From RYN-230 sp963837515 (GTDB lineage Bacteria > Actinomycetota > Actinomycetes > Streptosporangiales > Streptosporangiaceae), in contig CAWINT010000014.1 of assembly GCA_963837515.1 (NCBI GenBank), forward strand, positions 62,001 to 126,000: a stretch of DNA of 64,000 bases. Direction: 5' to 3'. The notes under the pieces were generated by a model. It was not told the origin of the DNA, did not search any database, and was given only the letters and a program-made list of their open reading frames with translations. Shown here piece by piece: positions 24,359 through 31,571 of this stretch. Each line of letters begins with the position of its first letter. Position 1 is the stretch's first letter. Made by a program: the position numbers and the translations under genes.

Positions 24359-24760
24359 TCAGCCGTTTCCCGGCTGCCGGTCCGGCCCTGATTCCCGGAT
24401 ATCGCCGCCGGTGCCCGGGCCGTCCGTCCGGCCGCTCCCGGCTGGCCACCGGTCGGCCGCGGGCGGGGTGTACCGGGCCGGGAGCCGGGGCTCGTACGGC
24501 TGGAAGCGCGTGGTGTCCGCGGGCTCGCGGCCACCGTTAGCCATCACAACGGCGAAATAGGGGATGAGGATGGCGGCGGCCGCCGGAATCGCGGCGAACC
24601 AGCCGGCCCCGGCCACGAACAGGGCGATGGTGATCCCGAAACAGACCACCCGGATCCCCATCATGATCAGGTAACGGCGCTGCCGGCCGGCGATGTCCGC
24701 GGACAGCGACGGCTGCGCCTCGGTGACGAGGTACGGGCTCTCCCGGCGGGTCCTGGCCAT
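24359..24760 (-). CDS. DUF3099-family membrane protein
   Basis: 133 aa from ATG 24760, with AAGGTGAGG just upstream. N-terminus PYLVTEAQPSLSADIAGRQRRYLIMMGIRVVCF is the DUF3099 hallmark. Two membrane helices (MGIRVVCFGITIALFVAG and GWFAAIPAAAAILIPYFAVVMA) are followed by a hydrophilic Pro/Arg-rich tail. The family is widespread in actinomycetes and has no established function. It lies downstream of the FMN oxidase gene on the same strand, but a hairpin separates them. Confidence 0.85.
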   Translation of the reverse strand: MARTRRESPYLVTEAQPSLSADIAGRQRRYLIMMGIRVVCFGITIALFVAGAGWFAAIPAAAAILIPYFAVVMANGGREPADTTRFQPYEPRLPARYTPPAADRWPAGSGRTDGPGTGGDIRESGPDRQPGNG

Positions 24761-24782
24761 GTGCCTCACCTTTCCAAGGTAT

Positions 24783-24827
24783 GCCCCCGGCGGGCGCCGG
24801 CCAACCGCCGCCCCGCGCCCGCCGGGC
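24783..24827 (-). terminator. Hairpin downstream of the FMN hydroxy-acid dehydrogenase
   Basis: 9-bp perfect core (24789-24797 with 24815-24823) and a 17-nt loop, extended by flanking G/C pairs. It begins 9 nt after the gene's stop in the minus direction and separates it from DUF3099. Confidence 0.45.
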
Positions 24828-24835
24828 ACCCGGCG

Positions 24836-25873
24836 TCAGCCCGGGGCCCGGATGCCCGGCGCGTCACCCACCACGGCGACCCCGCTGAGCGCCATCAGGT
24901 GCGCCAGCTCGCTGGTCATCTCCTCCAGCAGCCGCTGCACGCCGTCGGCCCCGCCGCAGGCCAGGGCCCACAGCACGGGCCGGCCGAGGAACGCCAGCCG
25001 GGCGCCCAGGGCCAGTGCCGCGAGCGCGTCACCGCCGGTGCGCAGCCCGCCGTCCACGTACACCCGCCCCGGCAGCGCCGCGGCCACCGCGGGCAGCGCG
25101 GCGGCACTGGGCACGGTCTGATCCAGCTGGCGGCCGCCGTGGTTGGACACGATGACCGCGGCGGCCCCGGCGGCGGCGCAGGCCGCCGCGTCGTCCGGCC
25201 GCAGCACCCCCTTGACCACCACGGGCAGGCCGCTGAGCTGGCTGAGCCAGCCGATGTCGGTGATGGCCAGGTCGGCGGCGTTGACCGCGGCGTCCAGGCC
25301 GCCCAGCAGGCCCAGGTTAACCAGGAAATGCTCGTCGGTGACCACATCGTGCTGGGAGGACCGGGCCTTGCGGCCGACCACCGACGTGTCCACGGTGAGC
25401 ACGAGGGCCCCGGCCCCGGCGGCCGCGGCCCGGCGGACCAGACCGGCGGTCAGCTCCCGGTCCCGCATCAGGTACACCTGGAACCACCAGGAGCCGCCGG
25501 CCTCGCCCACCGCCGCCCCAACATCCTCGATCCGGCAGGAACAGCGGGTGGACAGCACGAACAGCGCGCCTGCCCGGGCCGCGCCGGCCGCCGACGCGAC
25601 CTCCCCGTCCGGGTGGGCCAGCTGCTGGAACGCCGTCGGCGCGACCGCGAGGGGGGTGCGCAACCGCAGGCTGAGCGGGCGGCCCAGCTGCACGCTGGTG
25701 TCCACGGCTGAGACGTCGCGGAGCACGTGCGGCAGGAACCGCACCTGCTGCCAGGCCTGGGCGTTGCCCCGCAAGGTGACCTCGCGCCCGGCCCCGCCGG
25801 CGTAGAAGTCGTAGACGCGGGGGGCGAGCCGGGCCCGGGCCTGCCGTTCGAGTTCCGCAACGTCGGGGATCAC
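24836..25873 (-). CDS. FMN-dependent alpha-hydroxy-acid dehydrogenase/oxidase
   Basis: 345 aa, member of the glycolate oxidase / lactate dehydrogenase (LldD) / lactate monooxygenase family, which oxidises 2-hydroxy acids with FMN. Visible motifs: YDFYAGGAG near the N-terminus, TPLAVAPTAFQQLAHPDGE, LTVDTSVVGRKARS, VVVKGVLRPDDA with the FMN Lys, and the active-site signature SNHGGRQLD, then VYVDGGLRTGGD. GTG 25873 gives a family-typical N-terminus (VIPDVAELERQAR). An upstream ATG (25945) would overlap the divergent dodecin gene. The substrate is not determinable. Confidence 0.85.
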   Translation of the reverse strand: MIPDVAELERQARARLAPRVYDFYAGGAGREVTLRGNAQAWQQVRFLPHVLRDVSAVDTSVQLGRPLSLRLRTPLAVAPTAFQQLAHPDGEVASAAGAARAGALFVLSTRCSCRIEDVGAAVGEAGGSWWFQVYLMRDRELTAGLVRRAAAAGAGALVLTVDTSVVGRKARSSQHDVVTDEHFLVNLGLLGGLDAAVNAADLAITDIGWLSQLSGLPVVVKGVLRPDDAAACAAAGAAAVIVSNHGGRQLDQTVPSAAALPAVAAALPGRVYVDGGLRTGGDALAALALGARLAFLGRPVLWALACGGADGVQRLLEEMTSELAHLMALSGVAVVGDAPGIRAPG

Positions 25874-25931
25874 ACTAGGAACCCTGCCCGATGGCCGGGC
25901 AGAGCGCCACGAGGAATCGCTGGAGGACTCC

Positions 25932-26144
25932 ATGACGGACCGCACCTACCGGGTGACCGAGATCGTCGGCACGTCGCCCGACGGCATCGAGCCGGCCGTC
26001 CGCAATGCGCTGCACCGGGCCGCGGAGACGCTGCGGCACCTGGACTGGTTCGAGATGACCGAGGTGCGCGGCCAGATCACCGACGGCGAGGTGGCCCACT
26101 TCCAGGTCACCCTGAAGGTGGGCTTCCGCCTCGAGGACAGCTGA
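25932..26144 (+). CDS. Dodecin (flavin-binding storage protein)
   Basis: 70 aa, normal dodecin size. Dodecins assemble into hollow dodecamers that bind flavins and buffer FMN. The YRVTEIVGTSPDGIEPAVRNALHRAAETLRHLDWFEM pattern (quoted in parts) contains the flavin-stacking Trp in the RHLDWFEM segment, and GEVAHFQVTLKVGFRLE closes the fold. GGAGG lies before ATG 25932. Divergent from an FMN enzyme gene, which suits a flavin-handling role. Confidence 0.93.
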   Translation: MTDRTYRVTEIVGTSPDGIEPAVRNALHRAAETLRHLDWFEMTEVRGQITDGEVAHFQVTLKVGFRLEDS

Positions 26145-26149
26145 GGACG

Positions 26150-27574
26150 TCAGCTGGCCTGGCTCACCGAGGACATGTTGAATCCCTCGATGCGAACCGG
26201 CGGCATGGCACACCGGGTGAAGTAGTCGCCCCACTCGCGGGGCAGCGCCGGGACCGTGCCGCCCACCTCGGCGAGCCGCCCGAGCATGCCGACCGGGCTC
26301 TCGTTGAACCGGAAGTTGTTCACCGCCCCGGCGACCTCGCCGTTCTCCACCAGGTAGATGCCGTCCCGGGTCAGACCGGTGAGCAGCAGGGTCTGCGGGT
26401 CCACCTCGCGGATGTACCACAGGCAGGTGAGCAGCAGGCCGCGGCGGGTGCTGGCCACCATCTCCTCGAGCGTCGCCGAGCTGCCCGGTGGCCCGTCCAG
26501 CGCCAGGTTGTCGATGGCCGGGGTGACCGGCAGCCCGGACAGCTCGGCGGTGTGCCGGGTCTGAATCAGCGCGGCCAGCTCGCCGTCGGCGATCCAGCTG
26601 GTCGGCCGCAGCGCCAGGCCGTTGTCGAACACCGAGGACTCGCGGCTGGAGGCGTGCGCGGCCACGAACGGCGCGCACGCCAGCCCGGCCCGTCCCGGGT
26701 CGCTGCGCAGCGTCACCGGCAGGCCGGTCAGGCGCTCGCCGACGCGGGTACCGCCGCCGGGTCTGCTGAATACGCTCCGCCCGTCCAGCGCGTCCTTGGC
26801 CCCAGCCGACCAGTAGAGGTAGACCAGCAGATCGGCCACGGCGGTCGGCGGCAGCAGCGTCTCGTACCGGCCCGCGGGCAGGTCGATCTTCCGCTTGGCC
26901 CAGTCCAGCCGCTGGGCCAGGCCGGCCTCCAGCGCGGCCACGTCCACGTCGGAGAAGTCCGGGGTGCCCTGGCCGGCCCAGGCGGACCGGGCCAGGTCGG
27001 CGGACTTGGCGTTCAGATCCACTTTGCCGGTCGGCTGGTCGTGGCGCAGCCGCAGCCCGGTGGACGTGCCGAGGAAGGTGCTGGTCACCGTGTGCTCGGC
27101 GTAGCCGTACAGCTTCCGCCCAGCGGCCTGGGCGGCGCCGAAGGCGGTCCCGAGGTCATCGGCGAACCGCCGGAACACGCCGATCTCCGTCCCGGTCACC
27201 GGATCGTCCCAGGAAAGCCCGGCGCTCCCGGTCACAGCGCCACCGAACGCCCCCTCCGCACCCGGTGCCAGCAGCGGCCGCGCATCCTCGACCGGGGCAC
27301 CGCCGGCCGCCGCCTGCTCGGCCGCGGCCACCACGTCGGCGATCTGCCCGTCGCGCACCCCGGTCCGGGACACCACCCCGACGCTGGTCCCGGCCGGGCG
27401 GCGGCTGATCGCGATCACGGTCAGCCGCCGGGACCGGGCCACCCCGTTGGTGGTCAGCGTGTTCCCCGCCCAGCGCAGGTTGGCGGTCGAGGTCTCATCG
27501 GCGAGCACCACGCAGTCGTCGGACCGGGCCGCGGCCAGCGCGCGCTCGACGGTCTCCTGCGGACGGGCCATCAT
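26150..27574 (-). CDS. tldE: TldE/PmbA-family subunit of metalloprotease TldD/E
   Basis: 474 aa. TldE is the non-catalytic partner that forms a heterodimer with TldD and helps unfolded peptides reach the TldD active site. PmbA/TldE features: TANLRWAGNTLTTNG near the N-terminus, LPAGRYETLLPPTAVADLL mid-protein, and LLLTGLTRDGIYLVENGEVAGAVNNFRFNESP (quoted in part) near the C-terminus. No HExxxH motif, as expected. The start ATG overlaps the tldD stop. It ends 5 bp from the convergent dodecin gene. Confidence 0.9.
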   Translation of the reverse strand: MMARPQETVERALAAARSDDCVVLADETSTANLRWAGNTLTTNGVARSRRLTVIAISRRPAGTSVGVVSRTGVRDGQIADVVAAAEQAAAGGAPVEDARPLLAPGAEGAFGGAVTGSAGLSWDDPVTGTEIGVFRRFADDLGTAFGAAQAAGRKLYGYAEHTVTSTFLGTSTGLRLRHDQPTGKVDLNAKSADLARSAWAGQGTPDFSDVDVAALEAGLAQRLDWAKRKIDLPAGRYETLLPPTAVADLLVYLYWSAGAKDALDGRSVFSRPGGGTRVGERLTGLPVTLRSDPGRAGLACAPFVAAHASSRESSVFDNGLALRPTSWIADGELAALIQTRHTAELSGLPVTPAIDNLALDGPPGSSATLEEMVASTRRGLLLTCLWYIREVDPQTLLLTGLTRDGIYLVENGEVAGAVNNFRFNESPVGMLGRLAEVGGTVPALPREWGDYFTRCAMPPVRIEGFNMSSVSQAS

Positions 27575-29079
27575 GCTCCTTCCTCCGCGGTGTTGAGCAC
27601 CCGCACCCCGCGCATCATGACGGCCGGGCAGCCGTGGCTGACCGGGGCGACCTGCCCCGGCTGTCCCTTACCGCAGTTGAACGCCCCGCCCAGCAGGTAG
27701 GTCTGCGGCCCGCCGACCGCCTCCATCGAGTTCCAGAAATCCGTGGTCGTGGCCTGGTAGGCGACGTCCCGGAGCTGCCCGTCCAGCCGCCCGTTCCTGA
27801 TCCGGTAGAACCGCTGCCCGGTGAACTGGAAGTTGTACCGCTGCATGTCGATGGACCAGCTCTTGTCGCCCTCGATGTAGATGCCGTCGGTCACCCCAGC
27901 GATCAGCGCGGCCACGTCCGGGCCGTCCGGCGCGGGCTGCAGCGACACGTTGGCCATCCGCTGGATCGGCATGTGCGCGGGGGAGTCGGCGAACGCGCAG
28001 CCGTTGGACCGGCCGGCCCCGGTGAGCTGGGCGATCCGCCGGTCCAGCTGGTAGCCGGACAGTACCCCACCGCTGATGAGGTCCCAGGACTGGGCGGCCA
28101 CGCCCTCGTCGTCCCAGCCGACGGTGGACAGGCCGTGCGGCACGGTCCGGTCCCCGGTGACGTGCATCATTGGGGAGCCGTACTGCAGGCGGCCCAGCTT
28201 GTCCCGGGTGGCGAACGAGGTGCCCGCGTAGGCCGCCTCGTAGCCGAGCACCCGGTCCAGCTCGGTGGCGTGCCCGATCGACTCGTGGATCACCAGCCAC
28301 AGGTTGGACGGGTGGACGACCAGGTCGTACCGGCCGTCCTGGACGGCCGGCGCGGCCAGTTTCCCGGCCAGCAGCCCGGGCAGCTGGTCCAGTTCCGCGT
28401 CGAAGTCCCAGCCGGTGCCGGTCAGGTACTCATAACCGCGGCCGGCTGGCGGGGCGAGCGTGCGCATCGTCTCGAACCGGCCGCTGGCTTCCACCGCCAC
28501 CGCGGTGAGCACCGGGTGCACCCGGACCCGCTGCTGGGTGACGGTGGTGGCGCCGTCAGAGTAGAACTTGCACTCCCGGACCTGGGTCAGCGCCGCGTCC
28601 ACGTGGTCGATGCCCGGGGCGGCGGCCAGCCGGGCGCTCCACTCGCCGAGGAGGGCCAGCTTGTCCGCCACCGGCACGTTCAGCGGGTCGATCTCGTAGT
28701 CCGAGACCCAGGTCACGTCCCCGTAGCCGGGCTCGCCGGCCAGCTCGATGCGCTCCGTGTTCATCGCGGCGGCGACCCGGGCCACCTCGACGGCCTCTTC
28801 GGCGGCGCGAACGGCCGCCTGCACGTCCAGGTCCACCGCTGCCGCGAACCCCCAGGTCCCGTCCAGCACCACGCGCACGGCCAGGCCCAGGTCGTCGGCG
28901 TCGACCAGGGTCTCCAGGTGGCCGTCGGACAGGCTGATGGTCTGGGCGCCGATCCGTTCCGCCCGGAAGTCGGCATGTTCCGCGCCGAGCTCGCGGGCGC
29001 GCTGCAGCGCAGCCGCGGCCAGCTCGCGCAGTGGGTAGCTGGTGAACGCCGGGTCCAGCCGGTGAGTACTGTGCTCCAC
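27571..29079 (-). CDS. tldD: TldD metalloprotease catalytic subunit
   Basis: 502 aa. Zinc protease that processes peptides with TldE (microcin maturation and CcdA degradation in enterobacteria; role in actinomycetes unknown). The zinc motif HESIGHATELDR (HExxxH) lies mid-protein, with GYEAAYAGTSFA after it. A C-terminal Gly/Cys stretch (GGAFNCGKGQPGQ) is typical. Start: a TAGGTT box at 29087-29092 lies 7 nt before GTG 29079 and overlaps the alternative TTG 29088, so a leaderless GTG start is preferred. Confidence 0.92.
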   Translation of the reverse strand: MEHSTHRLDPAFTSYPLRELAAAALQRARELGAEHADFRAERIGAQTISLSDGHLETLVDADDLGLAVRVVLDGTWGFAAAVDLDVQAAVRAAEEAVEVARVAAAMNTERIELAGEPGYGDVTWVSDYEIDPLNVPVADKLALLGEWSARLAAAPGIDHVDAALTQVRECKFYSDGATTVTQQRVRVHPVLTAVAVEASGRFETMRTLAPPAGRGYEYLTGTGWDFDAELDQLPGLLAGKLAAPAVQDGRYDLVVHPSNLWLVIHESIGHATELDRVLGYEAAYAGTSFATRDKLGRLQYGSPMMHVTGDRTVPHGLSTVGWDDEGVAAQSWDLISGGVLSGYQLDRRIAQLTGAGRSNGCAFADSPAHMPIQRMANVSLQPAPDGPDVAALIAGVTDGIYIEGDKSWSIDMQRYNFQFTGQRFYRIRNGRLDGQLRDVAYQATTTDFWNSMEAVGGPQTYLLGGAFNCGKGQPGQVAPVSHGCPAVMMRGVRVLNTAEEGA

Positions 29080-29086
29080 GAGTGGC

Positions 29087-29092
29087 AACCTA
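29087..29092 (-). promoter_or_regulatory. -10 box of tldD-tldE
   Basis: TAGGTT on the minus strand, 7 nt before GTG 29079; decides the start codon. Confidence 0.5.
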
Positions 29093-29161
29093 TCCGATCA
29101 GGGCCGGTACGCTCGCGGGGTCCGGTAGCGGCCCCGGACACGACGAGGAGGTATCCGCGCG

Positions 29162-29866
29162 ATGAGTCGATCCGTCCTGGTCACCGGCGGGAACCGGGGC
29201 ATCGGGCTGGCCATCGCCCGGCGGCTGGCCGCGGGCGGGGACCAGGTGACGGTGACCTCCCGGTCCGGGGAGGGCGTCGCCGGGCTGGCCACGGTCGCCT
29301 GCGACGTGCGCGACGCGGCGTCGGTGGACGAAGCCTTCGCCAAGGTCGAGGCCGCCCAGGGCCCGGTCGAGGTGCTGGTGGCGAACGCGGGGATCACCGA
29401 CGACCAGCTGCTGGCGGTGATGAGCGAGGACGCGTTCAGCTCGGTGCTGGACACCAACCTGACCGGGGCTTACCGGGTGGCCCGGCGGGCGGTGCGCGGC
29501 ATGATGAAGCTGCGCACCGGGAGGATGGTGTTCATCTCCTCGGTGGTCGGCCTGCTCGGCTCGGCCGGGCAGGCCAACTACGCGGCGTCCAAGGCCGGGC
29601 TGGTCGGCCTGGCCCGCTCGCTGGCCCGGGAGCTGGGCTCGCGGAACATCACCGCCAACGTGGTGGCCCCGGGGTTCGTGGCCACGGACATGACCGCGGT
29701 GCTGCCCGAGGACCGCAAGGCCGCCATCCTGGCCCAGGTGCCGCTCCGGCGGCTGGCCGCGGCGGACGAGGTGGCCGCCACGGTAGCCTTCCTGGCCAGC
29801 CCGGACGCCGGCTACATCACCGGGGCGGTCATCCCGGTGGACGGCGGCCTGGGCATGGGGCACTGA
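29162..29866 (+). CDS. fabG: 3-oxoacyl-ACP reductase FabG (MabA type)
   Basis: 234 aa short-chain dehydrogenase, the NADPH-dependent beta-ketoacyl-ACP reductase of FAS II. Cofactor motif TGGNRGIG, NAG in VANAGIT, catalytic Ser in VFISSVVG, YxxxK in NYAASKAG, and C-terminal SPDAGYITGAVIPVDGG. Shine-Dalgarno GAGGAGG lies about 10 nt before ATG 29162. It pairs with fabI 25 nt downstream, the same order as mycobacterial mabA-inhA. Confidence 0.92.
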   Translation: MSRSVLVTGGNRGIGLAIARRLAAGGDQVTVTSRSGEGVAGLATVACDVRDAASVDEAFAKVEAAQGPVEVLVANAGITDDQLLAVMSEDAFSSVLDTNLTGAYRVARRAVRGMMKLRTGRMVFISSVVGLLGSAGQANYAASKAGLVGLARSLARELGSRNITANVVAPGFVATDMTAVLPEDRKAAILAQVPLRRLAAADEVAATVAFLASPDAGYITGAVIPVDGGLGMGH

Positions 29867-29891
29867 CGGCAGCACGCGCGGGAGGCGGGAC

Positions 29892-30656
29892 ATGGGAATC
29901 CTGGACGGCAAGCGGATCCTGGTGACCGGGGTGCTCACCGATTCCTCGATCGCGTTTCACGTGGCGCGGATCGCCCAGCAGGAAGGGGCGCGGCTGGTGC
30001 TCACCGGCTTCGGCCGGATGAGCCTGGTGCAGCGGATCGCCCGGCGGCTGCCCGACCCGCCGCCGGTCATCGAGCTGGACGTGACCGACAGCGGCCAGCT
30101 GGACTCGCTGGCCGGGCGGGTGTCCGGGCATCTGGACGGGCTGGACGGCGTGGTGCACGCCATCGCCTTCGCCCCGCAGGCCGCGCTGGGCGGCAACTTC
30201 CTGGCCGCGGGGTGGCCGGACGTGGCCACCGCCCTGCAGGTGTCCGCCTACTCGCTCAAGGCGCTGGCGGTGGCCGCGCTGCCGCTGATGACCGCCGGCG
30301 GGTCCATCGTCGGCCTCGATTTCGACGCCTCGGTGGCCTGGCCCACCTACGACTGGATGGGCGTCGCCAAGGCGGGCCTGGAATCCTGTGCCCGGTACCT
30401 GGCCCGGGATCTGGGGGACCGGGGCATCCGGGTCAACCTGGTCGCGGCCGGCCCGCTGCGCACCGTCGCCGCCAACAGCATCCCCGGGGTGGAGGACCTG
30501 GCCGAGATGTGGCCCAAGCGGGCCCCGCTCGGCTGGGACGTCACCGACCCCGGGCCGGCCGCCCGGGCCTGCGCGGCGCTGCTGTCCGACTGGTTCCCCG
30601 CCACCACCGGGGAGATCGTGCACGCGGATGGCGGGGTTCATGCCGTCGGCGGCTGA
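29892..30656 (+). CDS. fabI: Enoyl-ACP reductase (FabI/InhA)
   Basis: 254 aa atypical SDR that reduces trans-2-enoyl-ACP with NADH at the last step of FAS II elongation. N-terminus ILDGKRILVTGVLTDSSIAFHVAR matches InhA/FabI (quoted in part); DGVVHAIAFAP; the YxxMxxxK catalytic motif is YDWMGVAK; C-terminal GEIVHADGG. Family inhibitors are isoniazid-NAD and triclosan. Shine-Dalgarno GGAGG precedes ATG 29892. Confidence 0.93.
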   Translation: MGILDGKRILVTGVLTDSSIAFHVARIAQQEGARLVLTGFGRMSLVQRIARRLPDPPPVIELDVTDSGQLDSLAGRVSGHLDGLDGVVHAIAFAPQAALGGNFLAAGWPDVATALQVSAYSLKALAVAALPLMTAGGSIVGLDFDASVAWPTYDWMGVAKAGLESCARYLARDLGDRGIRVNLVAAGPLRTVAANSIPGVEDLAEMWPKRAPLGWDVTDPGPAARACAALLSDWFPATTGEIVHADGGVHAVGG

Positions 30657-31527
30657 CCGGGCGGCCGTCCCCTCCCGGCAGTTCGTGCTCACCCTCTCCT
30701 GCCCGGACTGCCCCGGTATCGTGCACACGGTCGCCGCGTACCTGCACGAGTCAGGGTGCAACATCGTGGACAGCCAGCAATTCGCCGACCTGCCGATGAA
30801 CCGGTTCTTCATGCGGGTGCAGGTGGAGTCGCTGGGGGAGACGGACCTGCCCGCGCTGCGCCGCGGCTTCGGCCCGATCGCCGAGCAGTTCGGCATGGAC
30901 TGGGACCTGCACGACCTGGCCGTCCGGCCGCGGGTGCTGATCATGGTGTCCCGCGAGGGGCACTGCCTCAACGACCTGCTGTACCGCCGGGAGGCGGAGG
31001 CCCTGGCCATCGACGTGCCGCTGGTGGTGAGCAACCACCCCGGCCTGGCCCGGCTGGCGGCCGGCCACGGGGTGCCGTTCGAGCACATCCCGGTGGGGCC
31101 CGCCCCCGAGGGCCGGTCCGTGGCGGAGGCGCAGCTGCTCGACCTGGTGGCCGCGCACCGGATCGACTTCCTGGTGCTGGCCCGGTACATGCGGATCCTG
31201 TCCCCGGAGGTGTGCGCCAAGCTGGCCGGGCGGATCATCAATATCCACCACTCGTTCCTGCCCAGCTTCCGCGGCGCCCGGCCCTACCAGCAGGCCTATG
31301 AGTACGGGGTGAAGGTGATCGGCGCCACCGCGCACTACGTGACCCCGGAACTGGACGAGGGCCCGGTGATCGAGCAGGAGGTGGCCCGGGTGGAGCACAA
31401 CGCGACGCCCGCCCAGCTGGCCGCCATCGGCCGGGACGCCGAGCGGGTCGCGCTGGCCCGCGCGGTGCGCTGGCACGCCGAGCACCGCATCCTGCTGCAC
31501 GGCCGCCGGACGGTGATCTTCAAGTAG
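30640..31527 (+). CDS. purU: Formyltetrahydrofolate deformylase
   Basis: 295 aa. Hydrolyses 10-formyl-THF to formate and THF, balancing C1 pools. An N-terminal ACT domain (FVLTLSCPDCPGIVHTVAAYLHESGCNI) is followed by the formyl-transferase-like hydrolase domain: VSREGHCLNDLLYR, VVSNHP, catalytic RIINIHHSFLPSF, and HYVTPELDEGPVIEQ. It overlaps the fabI end by 17 nt in another frame. ATG 30628 is an alternative giving 299 aa. Because it releases formate, it fits functionally with the formate dehydrogenase suggested by the sel/moa genes, but that link is inference. Confidence 0.9.
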   Translation: MPSAADRAAVPSRQFVLTLSCPDCPGIVHTVAAYLHESGCNIVDSQQFADLPMNRFFMRVQVESLGETDLPALRRGFGPIAEQFGMDWDLHDLAVRPRVLIMVSREGHCLNDLLYRREAEALAIDVPLVVSNHPGLARLAAGHGVPFEHIPVGPAPEGRSVAEAQLLDLVAAHRIDFLVLARYMRILSPEVCAKLAGRIINIHHSFLPSFRGARPYQQAYEYGVKVIGATAHYVTPELDEGPVIEQEVARVEHNATPAQLAAIGRDAERVALARAVRWHAEHRILLHGRRTVIFK

Positions 31528-31530
31528 TGA

Positions 31531-31559
31531 GGTTCCCGGGGGTTGTTCCCCCGGGAACC
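31531..31559. terminator. Bidirectional hairpin terminator between purU and the RecD-like gene
   Basis: Perfect 12-bp stem (31531-31542 with 31548-31559), 5-nt loop TTGTT, starting 3 nt after the purU stop. The G5/C5 tracts and GGGAACC edge resemble the dispersed palindromic repeat seen at 34.2, 36.5, 55.3 and 61.3 kb. Confidence 0.7.
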
Positions 31560-31571
31560 CGGATCACCAGC

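Noticed and set aside
29079..29088. TTG 29088 as the tldD start
   Set aside because: It overlaps the TAGGTT box; the GTG at 29079 is 7 nt from the box, matching the leaderless pattern in the rest of the window.
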